From Parasitella parasitica (lineage: Eukaryota > Mucoromycota > Mucoromycetes > Mucorales > Mucoraceae), in assembly GCA_025201805.1 (NCBI GenBank), contig MU619283.1:173753-212356 (forward strand): 38,604 nucleotides of DNA, read 5' to 3'. The notes under the pieces were generated by a model, which was given only the letters and a program-made list of their open reading frames with translations, made no database searches and was not told the origin of the DNA. This document shows, piece by piece, positions 22,269 to 33,700 of the stretch; positions within the stretch are counted from its first letter, which is position 1, and the number at the start of each line of letters is the position of its first letter. The position numbers were made by a program, and so were the translations under genes.

Positions 22269-23345
22269 ATGACAACCCCAGATTTACCAGAGCAACTAAA
22301 CATGTCTAGAAGCTCAACCACAGATGCGATTGCTGCGGATCCATCATCCAACGGCACTACATTCTATTCCACAGATGAACCCGATTCCGATCAGAAGAGA
22401 AAAGGAAGAAGTGAGGATCATCCTATATTAGTTACTAAGCAACAAAAGACCTATCATGAGGACGATAAAACCTTGCCCACCACTCCCACGACGCCTGCGC
22501 CCGCAACTGCACCTGCACCTGCACCTACACCTACACCTACACTTACACCAACACCTACACTTGGCTCTGCAACCCTCGGCCTCTCAACAACAGCCAAATC
22601 TTCTCAAAATGATTTCACTGTAATCCAGCAAACACCATTTGAATTGGAAACGCCAGACTGGTCAATCAACACCAAGGCCTGGGCATTCCTTCAGTCTCAA
22701 AATCCTAAATATCCAAACATTTATCTGGTCAAGAAGGAATTGAATGGACAAGAAAGAACCGGGTATTTGTTGGGCAGACAACCAGACAGTGATATCAGGT
22801 AAAATCACTTTGTATCCACAGTGCAGAGACATGTTAACTCGAACGAATAGATTTGAACAGGGTGAGATTAGCAAGAGACACTGTTTGATTTACATGGTAA
22901 CAATCAAGAGTCCGAAAATGTCACCAATTACTGACGCACTGATCAATAGGAAACTGGCTCAAACGGTAAAGCAAAAGGCATTCGCATCTTTCTTGAAGAT
23001 CTCAGGTATGTATGTCTGATCGACTTGTGATTGATAAAAGCCTTATGCGTTGTTACGTCGTCTAGTTTTAACGGGACGTGGGTGAATGGCACGCTTGTTG
23101 GTGTCAAAAATCGCGTCATGTTGAGAAACCGCGACGAGATTCAGTTGTTCAGGCGTACATCCTATGCAGAAAATGACTTGAGACAAAAATGTAAGGCCCA
23201 AACAACATGCTTTGAACCGTTCAAAATCGACTCAAACCATACATAACCATCCTAAACACTTCAACAGTCTACCGTGTGTTGTTTCCTCCCATCTTTGAAG
23301 CATACGTAAGTGTTTTTGTTTTGTTTTTTTTAAAANNNNNNNNNN

Positions 23346-23380
<35 letters not shown>

Positions 23381-24650
23381 ATTATACTGAGATATTGCCT
23401 ATAAGACTTGCGACCATGAGTACGAAATCACAAGATTGCTGGGAAGAGGAAACTTTGCAAACGTACATCACGCAATTCATCGCCGAAATGGGACGGTTGC
23501 TGCAATCAAAGTACTCAACAAGAATCGCTTTGCTCAAAAGCCAAAGATGATTCAAGCAATTATCCAGGAAGTGGGTATCATGATGTCGCTTAGGAAGCAC
23601 GTAAGTTGCGTTGGCATAGTTACTCCTGTGTGTGTGTTTACTAATATTGAATTGAGCAGCCTCTTGTTGTCAATATCGATAGAGTTTTTAACGAACAACA
23701 CAAGATTTATTTGGTTTTAGAATTGTAGGTGTATATAATGTTTGATTCTGATGCAGATATTAACATTTATACACTACAAAGCGTACCTGGGGGAGAGCTG
23801 TTTGATTACGTTTCCACCAATAAAACAATTGACGAGGATAGTACTCGATTCATTTTCTGGCAGCTGTTCACAGCCATCAAAGTAAGTGCTAATGGCTGCT
23901 GCTGCTGCTGCTGCAACAATAGTAGATGGCTACAACTAATCCACTCGACAGTATCTTCACGACAACAACATTGCTCATCGTGATTTGAAACCGGAGAATG
24001 GTAAGTCAACGGTGTCATGTACGACTAGACGCTCTGTATGTTTACTCCATTGTTGTAGTTTTACTTGCTGACAAGGAGAAGCTACATATAAAAATCACGG
24101 ATTTCGGCTTGGCTAAAACTGAACACAGAGATCAAAGTTTTGGCAGTCAATGTGGCACCCCGAACTATGGTAAATTTAGAACAATCGATAATGAATTCCA
24201 GATATTAAAATTTCTTTAGTTGCCCCTGAAATCCTGAATTCTTCCGACAACCGTGCCTATGATAAACAATGCGATTTGTGGAGTTTGGGTGTCATGTTAT
24301 ATATTTGTCTCTGCGGTTTCCCACCATTCTCTGAAGAGAATGCGCCTCCCTCTATGAAGGCTCAAATCAAAATGGGCAAATATGCTTTTCCTTCGCCTTA
24401 CTGGGACAATATCTCTGAATTAGCAAAGAGCCTTATCAGATCACTGTTGACTGTGGATCCCACCGAAAGAGCAAACGTCCGGGAGGCCCTCTTACATGAA
24501 TGGATGCACCAGAACCTGGAGGACCTGAAGGCGAGACAGAGTCGTTTGGGAGAAGCAATTTTGGCAGACATCTCGCAGTCAGAACAAGTGGTTGATGTTA
24601 CCCCAACTCAAGCACTTATGACACAGTCTCAATCACTTGAGCGGTTTTAA
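22269..24650 (+). CDS. FHA-domain checkpoint kinase, Chk2/Rad53/Cds1-like
   Basis: Eleven exons (22269-22798, 22851-22896, 22950-23005, 23066-23190, 23268-23305, 23406-23600, 23660-23724, 23782-23881, 23952-24000, 24059-24169, 24220-24650) give 581 aa. An FHA domain (about 150-250) has GRQPDSDI, the phosphothreonine-pocket motif ISKRHC and SFNGTWVNG. The kinase domain (about 270-535) has the Gly loop GRGNFANV, catalytic Lys in AAIKVLNK, HRDLKPEN, DFG, CGTPNYVAPE and YDKQCDLWSLGVMLY. FHA followed by a CaMK-type kinase is the Chk2/Cds1 layout; only one FHA is present, as in Chk2 and Cds1, unlike the two in Rad53. It should act downstream of ATM/ATR-type kinases in DNA-damage and replication checkpoints. 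The N-terminus has an Ala/Thr-Pro repeat (about 76-98). The tail has four SQ/TQ sites. The assembly gap at 23336-23345 lies in intron 5 and does not affect the protein. Confidence 0.93.
23332..23379. other. Assembly gap (10 N) in an A homopolymer
   Basis: Ten N at 23336-23345 are flanked by A on the left and about 34 A on the right, all within intron 5 of the FHA kinase. The size is most likely a placeholder for an unresolved poly-A run. Confidence 0.95.
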
Positions 24651-24800
24651 ATGACGAAGAACAACAGCAACAATGAATGTATCACAAATATTAACCCGGA
24701 TCACAAGTAACTGCCATTTTTAGAGTTTTGTTGTTTTTTCATGCCTTATAAATACTCACAAACAGGCTCGTTTACATTTTCTTCTTTTCTTGAAATAAAC

Positions 24801-25729
24801 ATGAATTATCCATTTAACCAGCACCATGGCATTACCATGTACGACACGATCACCCGTACTGTTTGCTGTCTCTGTATACCAACAAATATTGGAGTACCTT
24901 TGATAATAACTTTATGGATTGTAGGTAAAAAAAAAAAAATTAGGTTGCAAGACCGAAATTCCAGTCGAATTGACATTACATGTAGGCTGTGAGCTTATTC
25001 TTTGCTAGTTTTTCATTCATGAACAAGAGCCGTAAGTCAAATATAATGTTACATGCACAAACACGCATAGTGCTCACTCGAAATAGCATTTTTTTCATAT
25101 TGCAATGAGCCTGCAACGATAGCGTTTGGTGTGATCAATGTCTTGTTTGTCATAGTGCTGCTGTACGGTTATACATTGCATATCTTTTATCGGTCAATGA
25201 ACAGATACAGACAGTATGCAAAGCTGTTCACCTGTTTTGTGTCTGTCATTCTTATCGACATGTTTGCCAACTGCGTCTTGTTTGCTGTTCAGAAAGAAGA
25301 TTACATCTACTGGTGTTCAGCTCGATCAAACGATGAATTTCAAAAAGGCACAGCTATCCAATTAGATCCACAAGCAGCCGATTCACTTGCATTCCACTGC
25401 AATAAATTACACGGAATAGAAGCAAAATTCGCATTCCTGCTCTTCACCTGTGCAGTATTCACTTTTGTAAGTTGTTCACCACTGGCCATTTCACTGTACT
25501 CATCATGTGTTTGAACCTCAATTAGGGATTTTGGGCTTCAGTGATAGTGAACGACTCCAAAAACTTTGTCATGATCCGCCCTGAAATATCGATACACCCT
25601 CCAATGACATCAAACATGAATGCGATGCTACCTGCACATCTCGATAACCCTAATGCGAGCACCGTTGTATTATCGAATATACCACCCTCAGCAGAGAAAT
25701 CTAAAGATGCAAGCATCGTTTTTTCGTAA
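24801..25729 (+). CDS. Four-TM membrane protein, unknown
   Basis: Four exons (24801-24920, 24986-25031, 25087-25466, 25526-25729) give 249 aa. I do not recognise the family. Four hydrophobic segments are clear: VPLIITLWIAVSLFFASFSF (split by intron 1), TIAFGVINVLFVIVLLYGYT, FTCFVSVILIDMFANCVLFA and FAFLLFTCAVFTFGFWASVI. A loop between TM3 and TM4 is hydrophilic and has two cysteines (WCSARSND and FHCNKL), a tetraspan-like plan. The C-terminal tail of about 55 residues is Pro/Ser/Asn-rich. TM1 is preceded by CCLCIP, which could be palmitoylated. It starts 150 bp after the kinase stop and ends 113 bp before the FMO start, all on the same strand. The intron 2 acceptor was chosen at 25086 because it alone keeps frame. 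Confidence 0.75.
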
Positions 25730-25842
25730 AGAAGTAGTGGTGTTACACTTTGAATCTCCCCTGTGATAATGGGGATTCCTTTTTCATTCGCATTACTAGA
25801 CCTGTCCTTTTTTTCCCCTTCTGTAATTGCATATAAATAAAC

Positions 25843-27307
25843 ATGGCAAATTTTATCCAAAAATCAATTAAACGTGTAGCCATCATTGGCGGTGGGCCAG
25901 GTGGGATTGCTGCCGCCAGAGCATTGCGTGATGAGGGCAATTTTGACACAATAACAATTTTCGAACGTAACAATCATACAGGCGGAACATGGTATGTGCT
26001 AGCAATAACCTAGTTGATTTATATCTAGCAGTTGGGTCTCACACACTTATCACAGGCACTACTCTCCGGAGACCAACCATCCCCCTCCGTTTCCCTCTAC
26101 AAATGCGCTACAAGTCGACACAACATTACACATGGGAAAACTACATTCGCCTATCTACGCTAACCTTCATACAAACCTGCCTCACCCAGTAATGTGCTTC
26201 CAAGACGTATCATTCCCCAAAGACACCCCTTATTTTCCGTCGCATGTGAATGTTATGAATTACTTGGACCAACTAGCAAAGAACGAGAATCTTCTACCGT
26301 GGATACGTTTCTCTACCTTGGTGGAAAATGCTGTCTTTGAAAATGATGTGTGGAACATTTCTGTGAATAACAATGGCAAAGCCTATACTGAAAAATTCGA
26401 CGCTGTAGTCGTTGCTACTGGCCATTATGCTGTTCCCTATGTACCTGACTTTTTGGGTCTAGATAAACTAGCCCAGAACGAAAAAGTACAATTGCTTCAT
26501 TCTCGAGATTATCGTCAACCAGAAGATTTCAAAGGGAAGGTAACAATAGCTAAATATATGTGAAAAAAAAAAAAAAAAGTACATGCAGAGGTTTAATTCT
26601 TCTTTGTTTAGACCATCTTGGTTATAGGTGGCGGTTCTTCGGCCATTGACATTGTCCGAGAGACATCCGCTGTAGCCATCAAAGTGTACCAATGCATCCG
26701 CACCGAAACAGAACTCTCTCGTCAAGCTTTAGAAAGATATCCTCCAAATGTACATCAAGTATCTCTCATAAAAAGTTTCAATGACAGCAACAGCTCTTTT
26801 TCAGTTGACTTGCAAGACAATTCCACATTAACGGATGTGGATGTCGTTGTGTTTGGTACTGGCTATCTCTACAGCTTCCCGTTTTTACCTTTTCAAAAAG
26901 ATAATCTTATCAAAACGGGACAAAAGGTGCATAATTTGAACCAATACTTGTTTTATCGAAACAACCCCACCTTGGCCTTTTTGGGCTTACCCATCAGAGT
27001 GGTTCCATTGCCGTTGATGCAGCGCCAAAGTATTGTCATGGCAAGATACTGGAGCGGGAAGATCCCAATGTATCCATTCCTCGAAAGCGAAGAAGAAGGC
27101 GACGGCGACAACCGCTTGGAGTTTATTATGGGCGTTGCCAAAGAATTCGACTACGATGAGCGATTAGGAGCTTGGGCAGAAGGATGGGTAGAGTCTGATA
27201 GAGAAGGATGGCAATCAGATCATCCGTTGACTGGCCGTCTATCAGAACAGTGGAAAGACCTTCGAAAAAATGCATTGAGCCTGCGTAGAGAGTATTTAGG
27301 ATACTAG
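25843..27307 (+). CDS. Flavin-containing monooxygenase (FMO)
   Basis: Three exons (25843-25991, 26056-26539, 26612-27307) give 442 aa. The FAD-binding motif is GGGPGGIAAARAL at residues 18-30; the NADPH-binding motif is GGGSSAIDIVRE after exon 2. Between them HSRDYR corresponds to the FMO signature FxGxxxHxxxY, although the usual Phe and Gly are replaced (VQLLHSRDY). VVVATGHYAVPYVP and VVFGTGYLYSFPFL are the two ATG-type motifs of FMOs. The length fits yeast and fungal FMOs. Such enzymes oxygenate N- or S-containing substrates; yeast Fmo1 oxidises thiols such as glutathione and supports ER oxidative folding. A PDI gene follows on the same strand, a possible functional link, but the two are separate transcripts. 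There is no N-terminal signal peptide. Confidence 0.92.
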
Positions 27308-27657
27308 AAATTGAAATTTTAGACCTTTTGATAAATTAAGCAATTGATATTGTGCTTTAAAAACCTAACAGAGATCTGTATAAAAATTACGATAGGCTAT
27401 CCGTTTTCAATAATGGTATTGCATTATGGCAATTCCTTGTCGGCTCCTTTACAAATTTAAGGATAGCAGGCGCTCCTTGGAACGAACAAAACAAGCGTTT
27501 TACACAAATGTGGTACAAGTTGATGTTGTTTTATGCGATCCAAATGACCAATAATGAGGAAACAAGTCAGAAATGAAGAAACTGAGGTTCAATTGACTAG
27601 GAAGATGGCTGAATGCTCGTGTCTTGCCTTCAGCCATTCTCTTTCATAAACACAAAC
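27308..27657. other. Intergenic between FMO and PDI genes
   Basis: 350 bases of AT-rich DNA holding the FMO 3' flank and the PDI promoter and 5' UTR. No gene is seen. Confidence 0.6.
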
Positions 27658-29211
27658 ATGAAGACACAAGTCGTCGGTACACTCTTGGCTGTATGCGCAA
27701 ATCTTGCCTTGACTCAAGCTTTTTACGGCCCTAGAGACGATGTTACTGAACTCACACCACACAACTTTGGCCCCGCCATTCTGGATACAGATGTAAGTCT
27801 TTCTTGTACGCTTCACGTCATTTGTGCAAGCCTAAATAGCTGTATGTACATAGCAATTAGTCGCAGTCGAGTTCTATGCTCCCTGGTGCGGCCACTGCCA
27901 AAAGCTAGCCCCAGAGTGGAAAAAAGTTGCTACCAATCTGAAAGGCCTTGTCAATATAGGAGCCATTGATTGCGACGTAGAGGCAAATAAAGGTCTTTGC
28001 GCCATGTATGAAATCAAAGGATTCCCTACCATCAAAGTGTTTAGTCCTGAATTGAGAAAGGACAAACGCACTGGGCAAATGACCAAGGTTCCCACAGGTA
28101 AGATCTATTGCCGAATTCTCATACGCAGCACGCTAATTGTAAAATCGTAGATTATCAGGGACCAAGAGATGCTAAATCTATGGTCGACTATTTCCTATCC
28201 TCTCAGCCTTCAAATGTTCAGTTTGTAAAATGGAACGAAAAGGATGTCAAATCCAAGAAGAGTATCACTTTGAATAATTTTTTGCAGACCAAGGTATTTG
28301 TTAATTGAGAGAGTTGCAACAATATCTAACAACTTTACAGAATGAAACACTCCCCAAGGCTCTCTTATTTACCAACAAACCAACAACTACACCATTATAC
28401 AAAGCGTTGTCTATCGACTTTAAGGATCGCATGCTGGTTGGTGAGGTAAAGCAATCCGAAAGAAACATTGTTGGCGAATATGGCATTGAATCCTTCCCTA
28501 CACTTCTCATTATTTCCCCTGAACACGGTGTTGTTAAATTTGAAGGAAAATTAAATCGCGAGAATCTCAAGACATTCATGGAAAAACACGCTTTACCTAG
28601 CGACAATAAGAACACCCCTCCTCCTGCAACACCTGAGAAGGAACAGCCCAAGAAAAAGGTCAAAGAAGGTAAGCAAACGCATGATTTATTTCGTGAAAAT
28701 GACTTTTGACATTTTCTGCCGACCAGTAATTGCTTTGAAGACCGATGAGATTTTAGAAAACAAGTGCTTAAAATCTAAAGGAAATACAGTATGCGTTATT
28801 GCTATCACTGGCGACGAAGATAAGCAAGACACTTTAGATACACTCGACGCACTCAAAGATAAAGTTTCGCCTCAACAATCCTTGGACTTTGAATATGGTT
28901 GGATCCATGCAGACCAATCTCATAAAATCATCAATACTTTGCAATTGTCAGCGGATTACCCGTCCATCTTTATTTTACACCCTAGCAAGCACCTCTTTAG
29001 GAATTACGTCGGTTCTTGGAGCGAAGGAAATCTTGTTAAATGGTTAAATCAAATTGGATCTGGTCGTGTCCAAGCTTGGTCTTATACCGGTGAATTAAAA
29101 CTAAGTGAAAACTCTGCTACTGAATCTTATGAAGCAGAGGAAGAGGATCCTGCTATTGACGAAAACGACTCGAAAGAATCCTCAAAAGAACCCGTTCGTG
29201 ATGAACTATAA
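27658..29211 (+). CDS. ER protein disulfide isomerase, single CGHC thioredoxin domain, RDEL tail
   Basis: Five exons (27658-27792, 27854-28097, 28151-28293, 28341-28668, 28727-29211) give 444 aa. The N-terminus is a signal peptide (about 20 residues ending LALTQA). A thioredoxin domain at about 27-140 contains FYAPWCGHCQKLAPEW with active cysteines at 57 and 60, and the cis-Pro motif GFPTIKVF. A second thioredoxin-like fold (about 175-280, LLFTNK... and SFPTLLIIS) lacks a CxxC. A third segment of about 130 residues resembles a further inactive thioredoxin-like unit (YPSIFIL). The protein ends RDEL, an ER-retrieval signal of the HDEL/KDEL type. It resembles Mpd1/P5-type PDIs rather than the four-domain PDI. 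It should form or rearrange disulfides in the ER lumen. The start is chosen because it opens the signal peptide; the ATG upstream in frame (27613) would bury it. Confidence 0.92.
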
Positions 29212-29678
29212 TAAAAAGATGATATATTTCTATGTTGATGCCGCTCAAGCAAAAGCAGTAATAAATGATTTACTTGTTGTTACCAATGTATATCAAAGTA
29301 TTTCCAGAAACTGAGCCTGCAGGGCAATACGATCAGAAAGTAGAGTTTGACGGAAACTTGGAGAGAATATCTTAGGAAAGGCACTGCTACTAATTCAGTC
29401 AAGAAACAACTACTTTTGCGGATAAATCTTGATATATGCTTTGCCCCGTAGAAATGAAGTATATATCTGATGACCCTAACCATAGCGGTATAAAACATGG
29501 GCTTGATTTCCTCTTTATACAAAGAGGTAGGCGTTGTTGTGCATGTTTTGTAGTGAGTTGACAGCAAACATCTTCTGTCAAAGAGAATCTATCGCTCCCT
29601 TAGATAAGTAAATCCAAAATATTGAGTCAATAATTAATTTATTAAAAAACTTGGGAGATGATGGGTATGTGGTTAAGT
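29212..29678. other. Intergenic, convergent 3' flanks
   Basis: 467 bases between the stops of the PDI and Shg1-like genes. Small frames on both strands show no domains. No gene is seen. Confidence 0.55.
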
Positions 29679-30116
29679 CTAGCTTTTCTCTTTTTGATCA
29701 ACAAGCTGTATTTCTTTATCGACTCGTTGTTGGTAATAATCTTCTTTCAGTGTTCCTAAAATGTCCTGGCGAACGGAATTATACACGCCCGCTCTTGTTA
29801 TCTCGATTTTAGTTTTCAGTGCCTAAATCATACAAGATATCTTTACTTACTTTTCTAATTCGGCTGATACTTGCTCATGAAAAAACGAAGAATCTTTCTC
29901 AACCAACCCAGGATTTCGAGCTATCATGTCTTCCATAAATAATTTAAGTTTGCTTAAAAAGATTTTCCCTTCTTCCTATGCAACTGTTCAATAGACATGT
30001 TTGTCGATAAATTGTAAAGAACATACACCGTTCTGAAATTCTGTTAACAACCTTTTTCTTAAATCATCAAAAGTGCCGTTTCGTTTTAATTGTAAAACAA
30101 CTTCTTCAGGTGTCAT
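29679..30116 (-). CDS. Small Shg1/BOD1-like protein (COMPASS-type)
   Basis: Three exons (30027-30116, 29851-29975, 29679-29793) give 109 aa. The pattern VVLQLKRNGTFDDLRKRL, then FLSKLKLFMEDMIARNP and KAGVYNSVRQDIL resembles the BOD1/Shg1 family: an opening helix with GTFDxLRK, a mid helix ending in RNP, and a final xGVYxxVRxxI helix. Yeast Shg1 is a subunit of the Set1/COMPASS H3K4 methyltransferase. The tail is charged (QLVDQKEKS). Splicing was decided by frame: the more obvious acceptor at 29822 gives a stop, while an AACAAG acceptor at 29794 keeps the family-like helix. An in-frame ATG at 30195-30197 would add 27 residues; I prefer 30116 because it begins the conserved part. The family call rests on remembered motif shape, not a search. 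Confidence 0.55.
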
Positions 30117-30724
30117 ATTTGTTTGAATACGGAGAAAATGAACGCAAAAAAAATCATTGCCGCTGTAGTAGGGGTTATTTTTAGTTGATCCAATCATTGC
30201 GCTTGCTGTATTTCATGATTTGAAAAGACTAAATACATTATCATTAGATTGGTTTGGGTTTGGCATTTAATAATGCTTTACACGTACTGATAGAGCGACG
30301 CAATTTACCCTGAGCATTAAATAGGGCTGTCGATTCCATTTCCAAATGTTTCAATTGTTTTTTGTATTAAACTACATTTTCTTTGATCAAGATAAGAAAT
30401 CCATTTATAAGTGTAATCTTGACTAATCATTGCTTTCGAATTGCAGACCTACATGCAAAAAACATTATATAACTAATTCACACACAAAAATATTAAAAAC
30501 TATTAAATACATGTCGAAAGCCTCATAAGAGTTTCAACAAGAACGTTATATATGAAGTGGTTTGAACGCTTAGTGCCTACTTTTTTTAACTGATTGAATT
30601 GATTGAACTGACAAGAGCAATCCACCAATTGGATTCTCTAAAACTCGGTTGAAATTGTTGAACAAAAAAAATTTCGTACACTGTTTCCATTTTGCTTTTT
30701 TTATTCATTCAAGTATCAATAGAG
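30117..30724. other. Divergent promoter region between Shg1-like and Zn2Cys6 genes
   Basis: 608 bases. On the minus strand, between about 30255 and 30440, two short frames (one starting MISQDYTYKWISYLD, one containing KHLEMESTALFNAQGKL) look mildly protein-like, but they lie in different frames with no intron between them. They may be remnants or a 5' leader of the Shg1-like gene. I do not call a gene. Confidence 0.4.
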
Positions 30725-33700
30725 ATGGCAGGGCCCTCTAATTGGCAAAATAACCAAACGCCATTTTTACCATCTCCCTTATATCCAGCACAGCAATCCA
30801 CAGAACAGCAACAAAATTTCAGACAGAATGATGTCCATGAACCCCAGCCACAAACAACAGCACCTTCGCTATTACCTCTGAGGCCTTTACAGCCTAGCCC
30901 ATATCCCTCAATGGGCTATCCCATCTATCCCCACCCTAAGAACAGGAATAGCACTCAATTCGAACAATCAGAGCAAGATAAATCAGACAATCGACGTACC
31001 CGTATCAGCAGAGCTTGGTGAGTTGGTAGAGACGAATACCATTTTGTTTTACTAACGCTATATCGAAATCAGTGACGCATGTAGACGTAAAAAGATAAAA
31101 TGTGACACAAATGGAGCTGGAAACACTTGTAAAAACTGCAAATCATCAAAGTTGGAATGCACATATAACGACAGGTAACTATCGTTTGAATGAATTGAAT
31201 GTGTATTTACAAAAATTGAACCTCATTATCATCATCAGTGCCAAAAAACGTGGTCCTCCAAAAGGGTATGTGACACTTAGGAAAAACAGAATACATTCGT
31301 ACATTTACAATATATCGCATAGTTACATTGAAGTGCTCGAAAATCGACTAAAACGAATGGAACAGATACTTGGCAACCTGACTGACGACGAAAAATCACC
31401 CGCTACAAAAGCTGCAAAATCAATGAAAAAGAGAAAGAATGATAATGCATCGACGGAAGCCAACAATGACCACGGTGATGATATGAGTCAAACAAAACAA
31501 GTTACACCAGAGAGCAGTATCGCTGCCGCCGCACCTGTCGCCGAAAACAAGGTTACAATAGCCACAGCCGGCGCCGTTTCCGAAAAACCCCTGGCAGTGG
31601 AATTATCTTCATTAAGCACAGAGATGCGAACACGTTACATAGGTGACATGAGCCCGTTGCCTTTTCTAGCTCAAAAAATTAACTTTGAAGACGCTCGTAT
31701 TGCATCGCAGATTGGAGTAAAGATCAGAAGATTTGGACAGAGCCTTGTGTTATACGAAAAAGCCGATACATCAGGAAAGAACGCAAACCAAAAGTTATTA
31801 GAGAGCCTAGGCATGTTAAAGCCTGGAGAGACGATCAAAAGCTTGAATGATTGGATATATAAAGTAGCCGGCGTCGACAAGGCCACGAGTGACAGCTTGA
31901 TGAAAATGTAAGTCAATGGAGAAGGGCTTTGCGTTGAATACTGATTATTTCGAAAAAGCTACTTTGCCTACATTCATCCGGGTTTACCTGTTGTCAATAA
32001 ACTGTTGTTCTTGAAACAGTATCGAGGAGAAATCGGCGAATATCCTTCCGCGCCACTGCTGAATGCTATTTTCGGTGCCGCTGTTCGTTACATTGAAACA
32101 TGTAAGCTATTTGGAGACAAGGTACCGTTGGATCACGAAATCGAAACCAAGGAGGGATGGTCCGAAAAGCTTTTTGAAAACTTGTTGATTTACCTCAAAG
32201 GACGCTATAGTCCTTGCATTTCAACAGTTCAAGCAATGGTCATTGCCCAAAGCCATAGAGCAAGCTTGGATGAAAAAATGACAAGTGGATGGCTTCTTAA
32301 TTCAGCGGTAATTTTTTTTATTTTTTTATTTCACACTATATATGCATGCCTGCTAACCATGCGTTGACTATAGGCAATTCGTATGGTCAGTGAGCTCTCT
32401 CTTGGTATTTAATGCTCATTTTGTGTGCTAACCATATCCTTTCAATAGGCACAGGATTTAGGTCTTCATCGCCAGAGTGAGAACTGGGATATTCCAACAT
32501 CTGAAAAGGAAACAAGAAAAAGAGTGTGGTGGTCAGTGTATATCATGGATAAATGGTCTGCTGCCGCCACCGGAAGACCACAAACCATTTTTGATGAAGA
32601 TTGCGATGAAACTTACCCTAACGAGAGTGCTGACTGGGAAGAAGTGATGGATGTTCCTTCCAAAGACAGCGATGACCATGGTCCAAGATACCCCTCATTA
32701 GATAAAAGTGTTGCTCAGAAAGCAAAAAATGAAAATATTCCTATTTATCAACCATTTGTACAACTTGTCAAGTTGTCTGAAATACTCGGCCGATTGCTCC
32801 AGGGCCTGTACACTCCTCTGGCAAAAAAACACAGCGAAAAGCATGGCAGTGATGCAGTGGTTACATACCTTGATAACGCTCTTTCTGAATGGCGTGCTGC
32901 TTTACCACCTGCACTTCAGATTTCTAGCTTTAACGTCCGTAGATTAGATAGTCATGGCCGTACGCCTCTACTATCCATGTCAGGTAAAATACTACATTGT
33001 AGTGTCTAAATTAACTCTAATTGGATTCATGTTGCAGGGTTGATGTACTTGTCCTATTGCACACTACTAATACTGCTCCACCGACCTTTTATTGAGAAAG
33101 ATGGCAGCCAAAAAACGAGATCATCCCAGTCATCCTTGAGTATCTGCACAAGCGCAGCTACTAGATGTGTTGATATCGCTGAAAAAATGCATTACCGCGA
33201 TTTCTTACTTGTTTCCTGGAATTTTGCTATTTATCCTGTCTTTACGGCATCGCTAATTCACATTTACAACGCTACAAATCCGGACAATATTGTATCAGAC
33301 ATTGCAAAGACTAACCTCGCCAAGGCTTGTGCTGTTATTAAGCGTCTCTCAAAGCTATCGATAGGCGCTGCTCAACTTTATGATGTACTACGTCAACTAA
33401 CAAGAATTCGTGAAATCAGCATTGACAAATCAGTCTTCGACGATGATGATGACGATCGTGCCACTCGAGATCGCTCTGCTTGTTTGGACAACAGGTGCTC
33501 TGCCCGTAAAGCGTTTAATGCGAAGCTAAAAAAGGATGCTAAAGTCTTGGAAGATAATAACAACAACAGCTTTGACAGCGCAGGGAGATCATTTGATGTT
33601 GATCGTGGAAATAACATTAGTCAGAACAGTGCCAAATCTCATCTTAATGCCAGAGCTTCGTCTACTGAAATTGCATCTCCTTCATTGACAATAGTATCAG

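Noticed and set aside
25110-25110. ATGAG acceptor at 25108-25109 for exon 3 of the four-TM gene
   Set aside because: It puts the exon out of frame with exon 2; the AATAG acceptor at 25086 keeps frame.
29822-29850. TTTAG acceptor for exon 3 of the Shg1-like gene
   Set aside because: Joining here to the GTAAGT donor gives an immediate stop; the downstream AACAAG acceptor keeps frame and family pattern.
30240-30440. Possible extra small gene upstream of the Shg1-like gene
   Set aside because: Two protein-like pieces lie in different frames with no usable intron between them.
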